A stretch of 64,000 nucleotides of DNA. It comes from Cyclina sinensis. Taxonomy: Eukaryota; Mollusca; Bivalvia; Venerida; Veneridae. Positions 9,265 through 19,655 of the stretch are shown piece after piece. Position 1 is the stretch's first letter; the number at the start of each line of letters is the position of its first letter. The position numbers and the translations under genes are program-made. The notes below the pieces were generated by a model. The model did no database searches and had not been told where the DNA came from. It saw only the letters and a list, made by a program, of their open reading frames with translations. The stretch spans positions 18,352,120 through 18,416,119 of the forward strand of contig JAAONU010000001.1 in NCBI GenBank assembly GCA_012932295.1, written 5' to 3'.

Positions 9265-12110
9265 TTAAAATCTATAAAACTTGTTCAGTCCACTGATAAA
9301 AGCTGGCACAGTTGGGGAAGCCTTAATCTCGGTCGGTAAGTTGTTCCAGAGTCGTATAGTCCTTGGGAAGAACGAGTTCATGTGATGTTGTGTTTTTGAT
9401 GAGGATTTGTTGTTTCTTGTGTTTGTAAGGTGATTGTGATTGACATTGACTTGTTTGGTTTTTTTTTTGTGTAGCATGACTAAGCTGGCATGGTTTCACC
9501 TTTGTTCCAATACTGACCATTTTAGTTCCTTAATCATTTTTGTTACACTGCTTGTACAGTGGTAATCATTATAAACGTACCTTGCAGCTGACCTCTGGAC
9601 CATTTGTATTCTGTGAGTGAGATATTTATGCCATGGGTGCCATATGGTTGAGCAGTATTCGACCTGTGGTCTTACATATGTTTTGTATGCTGCTTCTTTG
9701 AGTTGTTTGTTTTGTGTTTTGAAATTTCGTCTTATGAACCCTGAAAGGCACGCCAATTGTCCAATTATTACGTGAACCTACGTTTACGGTCGAAAAACTA
9801 GGATTTACGGTTGATAAACCAGGTTTTTCAAACGTAAAACCTAGTTTTTCGAATATTAACTTATATTTTCGAGCGAAATCATGGGTTAATGTCGTAAACC
9901 ATAGTTTACGCTCTTAAACCATAGATCACGTTTGAAAACACAAGTTTACGGTCGAAAATATAGGTTACTTTTGTAAACTATCCTTTACGAGCGTAAATCG
10001 GGGTTCACGAGCGTAACAATAAGATAGTGTCCGTAAACATAGGATAACGGTTGAAATCCGTTGTTTAATTGAAAAACCTAGTTTATCAATCGTAAACTAT
10101 GGTTTACATTCGATATTTAGGATTATGAAATCAAACTTGAATTTCGAGCGTTAACATGTGTTTACGATAGAGAACCTATTTTTCAAGCGTGAACCTACAT
10201 TTACGGCCGTGAACCCATGTTTACGATCGGGATCATAGGTTAATGACTGGTTTCGAAAAATCTAGTTTATCGAACGTAAATATAGGTTCAAGAGCGTAAT
10301 CTAGGGTTTACGACGGTTATCCTATATTTACGCTCGAAAATACAGGATAAAATTCGAAAAACCAGGTTTTACCGTCGGATTGAAAAACCTGTTTTATCGA
10401 TCGTAAATCCTAGATTAACGGGCGTAAACATAGGTTCACGTTATTTTGGACAGTTGACTTCCCTTGAAATATATTTTACGGAATTTAACCAGTGTTTTCG
10501 AGCAAAAACGTAGGATAACGGTCGTGAACCATAGTTTACGAACGTGAACCTAGGTTTACGTTTGATAAACTAAGTTACTGAGAAAAAAATATGAATTTAC
10601 GAACGTAAATAAAGGTTTATAGTCGTAAATCTATGTTCACGGTCGCAAACCAAAGTTTAGGGTGGTAATCTTAAGATAACGCCCGAAATTCTTATATTAT
10701 TTGAGAAACCTAGTTTATCGAACGTAAACATAAGATTACGAGCGTAAACTACGGTTTACGGCCGTTATCCTATGTTTACGCTCGAAAATAGAGGTTAAAA
10801 ATAGAAAAACCAGGTTTTACGTTTGAAAAACCTAGATTATCGACCGTAAATCCTAGTTTTACGAGCGTAAACATAGGTTCACGTAATAATTGGACAATTG
10901 GTGTGCCATAACCTTAAGCTGTTTTTTGCTTTGTTTGTGGTGTTGTTTATGTGGGAGGACCAGTTCATGTTACTACTTATAAAAACTCCTAAGTATTTTG
11001 CATTTTATGTGGTTTTCAGTATAGTGCTATGTAGGGTGTAGGGAAAGATGACCGGTTTCTTTTTCCTGTGTATTCTGAGTACTTCACACTTGTCAGGGTT
11101 GAATTCCATTGACCATTCTTTTTCCCATATTTCAAGGTTGTGCAAATGAGTGAGTAAGGTTTGTGCAGTTGCTTGTGATTTAATTGTTAAACTATGGTGT
11201 CGTCCGCAAATAGACGCACCTGGCTCCTGACACTTCCTGGTAGGTCATTGATGTTTGCAAGAAAGAGGCACGGACCTAAGAGCGATCCCTGTGGGGCACC
11301 AGAAAGCACAGGGAGCCTGCCAGAGACCTTGTTTTCCACTAATATTTATTGTGATCTATTTTGAGAAAGTTTTCTATCCATTAACAGATTTGTGGATGAA
11401 CTAGCTCCCATGTGTTTCAGCTTGTGTATGAGTTTGTGGTGGTCTACTTTGTCGAAAGCTTTACTGGGGTCAATGACAATGACATCAGTTTGTTGACCTT
11501 GATCTAGGTTGTCAGCTATTTCTTGTGTGAAGCCGATGAGCTGTGTCTCACAGCTATGTTTGAACCTGAATCCATGTTGCTGGGGACAAAGTATGTTGTG
11601 TTTGTCAAAGTAATCCACCATGTTTGAAACAATGGTGTGTTCCATTAGTTTTGATGCTATACATGTGAGTGATATTGGTCTGTAGTTGCTTGGTTGTGAT
11701 TTTGACCCGTTTTGTGTGATGATGGTATGTTTCCAATCCTTAGGAACAATGCCTGTGTCAAGTGATCTTTGGAATATGATTTTGAGGATTGGTGCTATCT
11801 CTGTGTGTAGCTCTTTGAGTAACCTGGGTGATATCTCATCTGGACCTTGGGCTTTATTGGGGTTTAGTCCTGTCAATAACTTATCAACTCCTTGAACTGA
11901 GATGGATATGGGAGCCATGGGTGGGTGATCAGGTGATGACATTGGGCTTTTAGCTATTTGTTTAAGACTAAGTGGCGAAAACCTTGAGAAGATTGATTCA
12001 AACTGTTTGTTTAGTATGTTCACCTTCGACACTGGGTCACTGTAAGTGTGACCATCAGTGTTGAGTGGTGCAATTCCTGTGTTTTCAGTTTTAAGTTGTA
12101 GAACTTTTTC
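9265..12110 (-). pseudogene. Decayed LINE reverse transcriptase, interrupted by a TIR element
   Basis: On the minus strand the reverse transcriptase of a non-LTR retrotransposon can be followed in pieces. Near 12030-11346 are NPNKAQGPDEISPRLLKEL, NYRPISLTCIASKLMEH, the degraded palm motif DPSKAFDKVDH and QQHGFR. Near 11300-11190 are GAPQGSLLGPCLF and the catalytic-type FADDT. Near 10990-10910 is AKYLGVFISSNMNW. The frame then breaks at 10907 and resumes at 9746 (GFIRRNFK, YVRPQVEYCSTIWHPW, and FFPRTIRLWNNLP near the C-terminus at 9380). Frameshifts and a stop after FADDTIV make it non-functional. The pieces fit the Jockey/CR1 supergroup, but the exact clade is not decided. The gap from 9747 to 10907 is a separate inserted element. 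Confidence 0.85.
9747..10907. mobile_element. TIR element packed with about 21-bp quasi-palindromes, inserted in the LINE relic
   Basis: The ends are an inverted repeat: 9753-9780 (CCAATTGTCC...GAACCTA) and 10874-10901 are exact reverse complements over 28 bp. The match continues outward to GGCAC at 9747-9751 and GTGCC at 10903-10907 with one difference. The interior has no open frame. It is a run of variants of the core CGTAAACCTAGGTTTACG, with CGN-type centres between cores, recurring roughly every 20-22 bp. It splits the reverse-transcriptase frame at a single point, so it moved in as a unit. A target-site duplication could not be settled by eye. It looks like a non-autonomous DNA transposon of unknown superfamily. 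Confidence 0.75.
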
Positions 12111-13629
12111 TTATGACATAAGTACAAGTGCATATGTTAAAACCTGATACAAATATCGATCCCCTGTTTGATTTTACAAAACATATTGGATGTGCTACTC
12201 CTTGTCTAAAAAACTTGTTAAATATAAAGCTGCTGAAATGGCTAGTCAAAACAATTCAAGTGACGTCTTCAGCATATTCTGAGATATTTTTGTTTTGTGT
12301 CAGAATCTCGCTACAGGCGAGATATTGATCCATACAAAAAAATGTACAATATCTCGACTTGCGTACAATTAGTTGGACTACTGAAACGGGCAAAATAGTA
12401 CAAGTGTTTTACTGGTAAAGCCCATGATATTTACATGTAATTAAGTGCTCCAATCATGACCTTATAAAATAACTCATTTTTAGAGGTTATGAACTTGTCC
12501 TGAAGGCTTAAAGACAGAAAATTCTAATTGTAGAAACAGTGCTCGTCAAAACCAGATTGGAATTGCTAAAGCAAAAGCAGAGTTATTTGTCAGAATGTGT
12601 ACGTCTAAAACAATTTATCAAAATAAAGCTTTTGAGGATTAGTGTTTCAATGGTGGAAAAGGATTCGTAAGGTTGGATGAAGTTACTCGTCTGGCTAATG
12701 ATCATCCACTGACTGACAAGATTACGTTTACTAAAAGGATATTCAACTTCCTATTCTTTTCATAACTGAAGTACCTCTAGTAATTATACTGACAAGCTGG
12801 TAAATTTTTTCAAAACCAAAGCCATCATCCGGTTCAAGGGGACAAAATACCTGACTTCATCCTGACTGCTATTATTTTAAGAAAACCGATCATGTTTCTT
12901 ATTCAGAATAAGTCAAGTGACATCTTGAGCATATTCTGAGGCGTATCAACTCGGCCTTTTTCGACAACTTCGTATAAAGACCTCGTATGTAAGTGTATGA
13001 ATACACCAAATGGTAATTCGCCCCGGCTTTAATAAAAATATAAACACACATGGCAGAGCTCAAGCAGTGTTTGTCTTATGCATTAGAAAAAGTGAAAAAT
13101 AAATGTTAATTTAAAGTATAAACAGGTAGAGGCTTTAAGAAATGTTTTCAATTTAGCAAACACCACTGTATTATAAAATAGTCCAATATGGCGCCTATCA
13201 CATTATTTCCGAGGTGATTTATTGAAGTTGCCCGAGGTATTCCGAATGATTCTAAGGTATTTTTGTTTTGGGTCAGAATCTCGCGGAGGAGACATCTCGA
13301 CTCGCGTATAATTAGTTGGACTAGTTGTTTCCAACTGCTTGAATTGAAAAAGGCAGTATTTTCATAAAACAAAACCTTTAAGCCTGACTACTTTGAAATC
13401 GAGACCGCATAGCCATATATTAATCAATTAATAGATTTTTCTTTAGGTCATATAGCCCAAGTCTGATAGTGAGATTTATGATCAGTTCCTCTCGGATTGT
13501 TTTGAGACTGGTGATTCTTCAGCACCTACCCTAATTGATATATTGCGAGATACTCGTTCTTTTTAGCATAAATATTGTAAAACAACAACGTACTGAGATT
13601 GTGATATATTTTGCCATTAACTTAGCCCC
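12111..13629. other. Repeat debris between the LINE relic and a tandem repeat
   Basis: Two diverged copies of one sequence are visible: 12273-12380 and 13255-13325 share GTCAGAATCTCGC, ATCTCGACT and AATTAGTTGGACTA. A second shared piece (CAAGTGAC, then AGCATATTCTGAG) occurs at 12257-12282 and 12911-12941. No open frame or RNA gene is supported. Confidence 0.5.
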
Positions 13630-13639
13630 TGGGTATTTA

Positions 13640-15260
13640 TTAATCCCCAGCTGCGTAGCGGGGAGGGGATTATAGGAATGTCCTCCGTCTGCCAGTCCAT
13701 AACATTTTCGTGTCAGCCCCATGACTTTTAAACTCGTGGAAAGTTTTAAAATAACTTGGCACAAATGATCACCATTATGAGACGAGCGCTACAACCAGGT
13801 CGCTACCCCCAATGTCAAGGTCACACTTAAAAGGTCATATATAAAAAGTCCCCATTTCATGTCTACTCCATTACTATTAAACTGCTTGAAAGTTTTTTAA
13901 ATTACTTGGAATGAATGATCACCATTACATGACGATGTTCAGAGCGCAACAACCAAGTCGCTATCCCCAAGGTCAATGTCACACTTAAAGGTCATATATT
14001 AAAAATTCCACATTTTGTGTCCGCTCTGTTACTATTAATCTGCTTGAAAATTTTTAATTTAACTTGTCAGGAATGATCAGCATTATGAGACGATGTGCAG
14101 AGCGCAAAAACCAAGTCGCTATCTCAAAGGCCAAGGTCACACTTAAAGGTCAGATATAAAAAGTCCCAATTTCGTGTTGACTCCGTTACTATTAAACTGC
14201 TTGAAAGTTTTTAAAATAACTTGGCATGAATGATCACCATTATGTGCACAAAGCAACAACCAGGTTACTACACCAAGGTCAAGGTCACACTTAAAGGTCA
14301 TATATTAAAAAATCCACATTTCGTGTTGGCTCTGATAATATTAAACTGCTTGAAAGTTTTTAATTTAACTTGGCACAAATGATCACCATTATGAGATGAT
14401 GTGCAGAGCGCAAAAACCAAGTCGCTTCTCAAAGGTCAAGGTCACACTTAAAGGTCATATATAAAAAGTCCAATTTCGTGTTGGCTCTGTTACTATTAAA
14501 CTGCTTGAAAGTTTTTAAAATAACTTGGCATGAATGATCACCATTATGTGCACAAAGCAACAACCAGGTTACTACACCAAGGTCAAGGTCACACTTAAAG
14601 GTCATATATTAAAAAATCCACATTTCGTGTTGGCTCTGATAATATTAAACTGCTTGAACGTTTTTAATTTAACTTGGCACAAATGATCACCATTATGAGA
14701 TGATGTGCAGAGCGCAAAAACCAAGTCGCTTCTCAAAGGTCAAGGTCACACTTAAAGGTCATATATAAAAAGTCCAATTTCGTGTTGGCTCTGTTACTAT
14801 TAAACTGCTTGAAAGTTTTTAAAATAACTTGGCATGAATGATCACCATTATGTGCACAAAGCAACAACCAGGTCACTACACCAAGGTCAAGGTCACACAG
14901 AGGTCAAATATAACAAAAGTCCACATTTTGTTTCTTCTCCATAACTTATTGACTATTGGGAATGTTTTAAAATTACTGGGCACAAATGATCACCACCATG
15001 ATTAAACTACTTGGAAGTATTGAAAATAACATGGCACAAATGATCACCACTATGAGATTGCAACATCAAAGTAGCTCCTTCTAAAGTCATGTCCCAATTA
15101 GAGATCAAAGATTTGAACATCCATGGTCATGTCTGCTTTTCAACTTCTAGGAAGACTTTAAAATAATCTGGCACAAATGATCACCACCTTGATTTGGTGT
15201 GAAGAGTGAAAACACTGCTTGGGACAATGTGCAGAGTGCAGCTGACATGTTTATCAAGTA
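13640..15260. repeat. Dispersed element with internal tandem and higher-order repeats
   Basis: It begins with a short palindromic head (CCCCAGCTGCGTAGCGGGG near 13646) of the kind seen at the edge of bivalve dispersed repeats. About eight units of 147-160 bp follow, each with TTAAACTGCTTGAAAGTTTTT, GAATGATCACCATTATG and AAGGTCAAGGTCACACTTAA. From about 14135 the units alternate between two types, giving a period close to 307 bp (compare 14281-14440 with 14586-14747). The last units, after 14900, are diverged. There is no coding potential. Confidence 0.8.
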
Positions 15261-15435
15261 TGCCATCTGAAAGTTAAATTCACAGTTTGAACTTCACATG
15301 AAATAAAAGAAATCAGTATTCAGTAAATATAACAAATTTACAGGACCTGGTAGCATTACATCTGAAAACACCATCTTAGGCCTATTCAACTAGTATTAAT
15401 TTGAGTTTGCTTTTGTAAGATTAATGTTAATTTTT

Positions 15436-15830
15436 TATGCCACCAAGGCATATAGTTTTTGAACTGTCTGTCCATCAGTCTGTCTGAAAACTTTAACATT
15501 GGCCATAACTTCCTTATTAGTAAGTGGATTTACTTCATACTTGGACACAACACCCCTTTTGACAAGACCTTCCCACTAACCTATATTTATTTGACCTTGA
15601 CACCTGAATGACCTTCACCTTGAAGATCAAATTGTCCAAAAACTTTAACATTGGCCGTAACCTCCTTATTTGAAAGTTGATTTACTTCATACTTGGACAC
15701 AACACCCCTTTGGACAAGACCTTCCCACCTATATTTATTTGACCTTGACCCTTGAATGGCTGGTCCTCAGCTCCAAGTCAAAGCACCACTTAGGGGGCAT
15801 TGTCATCTTACAGTGATATTTCTTGTTTAA
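15436..15830. repeat. Dispersed repeat with two 160-bp direct copies
   Basis: The phrase AACTTTAACATTGGCC, followed by TAACTTCCTTATT or TAACCTCCTTATT, then GATTTACTTCATACTTGGAC and ACAAGACCTTCCCAC, occurs at 15490-15577 and again at 15640-15730. The left edge (TATGCCACCAAGGCATA) is a small palindrome, as in related elements elsewhere in the window. No open frame was found. Confidence 0.65.
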
Positions 15831-16296
15831 AGTCTTCTTTCAGTAAATGTTATCTATAAAAATTCTTATATTGCATAAATAGTTTCTTTGAAAGGGGAAG
15901 TGTTATGATGCATGTACTCTGTTGCATTTACCCTTTGGTGTTTTTAGACTGGAAAATCTTTGATCACCTTTTTCAAATTGCATGAAAAATGGCAATTTAA
16001 AAGAACCAGTCCACAATTTTGAGCAACTAAGTTTTCACTTTTTAAGACCATTTCATTATTATTAATATTAAGAACATTTTTTGACTCATTTTTTTATTGA
16101 ACTATTGACTTAACTACATGTTTTATTATCACTTGAAGATAACAGATCTTATTTTAACAACTTGTTTATTACAGGACAGTTTGGGTATTTTCTTGAAGGT
16201 TTTATTTCTGATTAATTCTAGACCAGAAGAACATATAGAGAGGAAGTTTTTGTTGGAGGTAAAGCTTTTGTTACAAGAAATCGGTAGAACCGATGG

Positions 16297-16897
16297 ATGC
16301 TCCCCGAATAAATGCCAATTCCAAAAGGGCTATTGTTTAATATGTATTTTTTTAAAGTATGAAAAATAACAAAGGGCAATAACTCCTAAATTATGCAAAA
16401 TAGTTACGGTTCTTGCACGCTGCACTTCTCCTCATAGAGATATATCTACCAATAAAGTTTCATGTTAATATCTATTATACTTTGTGAGATATGCCCCGGA
16501 CAAAAAATAAGTATGAGAAATTTCAAAAGGCAATAACTCAAAAATTAATAAAGCAAGAGTAATGGTTCTTATGCACTGCACTGCTCATCAATGAGATCTA
16601 TCTACTTATAAAGTTTCAAGTTGATAACTGTTATACTTTGTGAGATATGCCCCAGACAAAAAATAAGTATAATAAATTTCAAAGGGCAATAACTCAAAAA
16701 TAAATAAACCAAGAGTTATGGTTCTTGTGCACTGCACTGCTTCTTAATGAGATCTAACTACTTATGAAGTTTGGTCATAATATCTCTCATAGTTTTTGTG
16801 TTATGCTCCGGACAAAATTATGACTGACTGATGAACGGACGAACGAACGGGACGGATGGACAAAGTGGCAACTATATGCTCGCCCTTCGGGGAGCAT
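16297..16897. mobile_element. Short non-autonomous TIR element with three internal 175-bp units
   Basis: The outer ends ATGCTCCCCGAA (16297-16308) and TTCGGGGAGCAT (16886-16897) are perfect 12-bp inverted repeats. Inside, the unit starting GGCAATAACTC and running through GTGAGATATGCCCCGGAC repeats about three times (16375, 16530, 16685). A run of GACGGAC/GAACGGAC-type short repeats (16820-16860) precedes the right end, typical of this class of bivalve dispersed element. There is no coding capacity. Confidence 0.7.
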
Positions 16898-17110
16898 AAA
16901 AATTGTAGTCTGGATTTATCAATTGCAGTGGTATAAAGTCTTCAGGTGACTAGGAATATTACAAATACAGCCAAGGTCAGTTAAGGACATGCTATTATGT
17001 ACTTTTCTTGATGAAACTGGATGTTTGGACTACTTTAGGGTAAACATATTTTGTAACCACTGAGTCAAATAGCAGCCATGAACATACAGTATAACAGTTA
17101 GGCAATTTTC

Positions 17111-19655
17111 TATAGGAGAGATGGAAGAATGAAGCAACAGAGGAACACTTCCCAACCTGTCACCTCAAAGACAGCTAATAACCTGCTGTACACAGCTACT
17201 ATCATGTCCTTATAGGAGAGATGGAAGAATGGAGCAACAGAGGGACACTTCCCAACCTGTCACCTCAAAGACAGCTAATAACCTACTGAACACAGCTACT
17301 ATCATGTCCTTATAGGAGAGATGGAAGAATGGAGCAACAGAGGAACACTTCCCAACCTGTCACCTCAAAGACAGCTAATAACCTGCTGTACACAGCTACT
17401 ATCATGTCCTTATAGGAGAGATGGAAGAATGGAGCAACAGAGGGACACTTCCCAACCTGTCACCTCAAAGACAGCTAATAACCTGCTGTACACAGCTACT
17501 ATCATGTCCTTATAGGAGAGATGGAAGAATGGAGCAACAGAGGAACACTTCCCAACCTGTCACCTCAAAGACAGCTAATAACCTGCTGTACACTGCTACT
17601 ATCATGTCCTTATAGGAGAGATGGAAGAATGGAGCAACAGAGGAACACTTCCCAACCTGTCACCTCAAAGACAGCTAATAACCTGCTGTACACTGCTACT
17701 ATCATGTCCTTATAGGAGAGATGGAAGAATGGAGCAACAGAGGAACACTTCCCAACCTGTCACCTCAAAGACAGCTAATAACCTGCTGAACACAGCTACT
17801 ATCATGTCCTTATAGGAGAGATGGAAGAATGGAGCAACAGAGGGACACTTCCCAACCTGTCACCTCAAAGACAGCTAATAACCTGCTGAACACAGCTACT
17901 TTCATGTCCTTATAGGAGAGATGGAAGAATGGAGCAACAGAGGGACACTTCCCAACCTGTCTCCTCAAAGACAGCTAATAACCTGCTGAACACAGCTACT
18001 ATCATGTCCTTATAGGAGAGATGGAAGAATGGAGCAACAGAGGGACACTTCCCAACCTGTCACCTCAAAGACAGCTAATAACCTGCTGTACACAGCTACT
18101 ATCATGTCCTTATAGGAGAGATGGAAGAATGGAGCAACAGAGGAACACTTCCCAACCTGTCACCTCAAAGACAGCTAATAACCTGCTGTACACAGCTACT
18201 ATCATGTCCTTATAGGAGAGATGGAAGAATGGAGCAACAGAGGGACACTTCCCAACCTGTCACCTCAAAGACAGCTAATAACCTGCTGTACACAGCTACT
18301 ATCATGTCCTTATAGGAGAGATGGAAGAATGGAGCAACAGAGGGACACTTCCCAACCTGTCACCTCAAAGACAGCTAATAACCTGCTGTACACAGCTACT
18401 ATCATGTCCTTATAGGAGAGATGGAAGAATGGAGCAACGGAGGGACACTTCCCAACCTGTCACCTCAAAGACAGCTAATAACCTGCTGTACACAGCTACT
18501 ATCATGTCCTTATAGGAGAGATGGAAGAATGGAGCAACAGAGGAACACTTCCCAACCTGTCACCTCAAAGACAGCTAATAACCTGCTGTACACAGCTACT
18601 ATCATGTCCTTATAGGAGAGATGGAAGAATGGAGCAACAGAGGGACACTTCCCAACCTGTCACCTCAAAGACAGCTAATAACCTGCTGTACACAGCTACT
18701 ATCATGTCCTTATAGGAGAGATGTAAGAATGGAGCAACAGAGGGACACTTCCCAACCTGTCACCTCAAAGACAGCTAATAACCTGCTGTACACTGCTACT
18801 ATCATGTCCTTATAGGAGAGATGGAAGAATGGAGCAACAGAGGGACACTTCCCAACCTGTCACCTCATAGACAGCTAATAACCTGCTGTACACAGCTACT
18901 ATCATGTCCTTATAGGAGAGATGGAAGAATGGAGCAACAGAGGGACACTTCCCAACCTGTCACCTCAAAGACAGCTAATAACCTGCTGTACACAGCTACT
19001 ATCATGTCCTTATAGGAGAGATGGAAGAATGGAGCAACAGAGGGACACTTCCCAACCTGTCACCTCAAAGACAGCTAATAACCTGCTGAACACAGCTACT
19101 ATCATGTCCTTATAGGAGAGATGGAAGAATGGAGCAACAGAGGAACACTTCCCAACCTGTCACCTCAAAGACAGCTAATAACCTGCTGTACACAGCTACT
19201 ATCATGTCCTTATAGGAGAGATGGAAGAATGGACCAACAGAGGGACACTTCCCAACCTGTCTCCTCAAAGACAGCTAATAACCTGCTGAACACAGCTACT
19301 ATCATGTCCTTATAGACAGCTAATAACCTGCTGAACACAGCTACTATCATGTCCTTATAGGAGAGATGGAAAAATGGAGCAACAGAGGGACACTTCCCAA
19401 CCTGTCTCCTCAAAGACAGCTAATAACCTGCTGAACACAGCTACTATCATGTCCTTATAGGAGAGATGGAAGAATGGACCAACAGAGGGACACTTCCCAA
19501 CCTGTCTCCTCAAAGACAGCTAATAACCTGCTGAACACAGCTACTATCATGTCCTTATAGGAGAGATGGAAGAATGGAGCAACAGAGGGACACTTCCCAA
19601 CCTGTCACCTCAAAGACAGCTAATAACCTGCTGTACACAGCTACTATCATGTCCT
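17111..19655. repeat. 100-bp minisatellite array, 25 full units plus one 45-bp partial
   Basis: Twenty-two units of exactly 100 bp run from 17111 to 19310 (each starts TATAGGAGAGATGGAAGAAT). A 45-bp fragment follows (19311-19355), then three more full units to 19655. Units differ at a handful of sites: GAACACT/GGGACACT, CTGTACACAG/CTGAACACAG, ACACAGC/ACACTGC, CACCTC/CTCCTC and GGAGCAAC/GGACCAAC. Because 100 is not a multiple of three, each unit shifts the frame and gives a ladder of 64-codon open frames spaced 100 bp apart; these are artefacts. Flanks are plain AT-rich sequence. Copy number is probably variable between individuals (inference). Confidence 0.97.

Noticed and set aside
17321..19315. 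Ladder of identical 64-codon open frames
   Set aside because: They arise because a 100-bp repeat shifts frame every unit; spacing is exactly 100 bp and none has coding character.
17111..19655. CRISPR-like array
   Set aside because: The whole 100-bp unit repeats without unique spacers, and the context is an intron-bearing animal genome.
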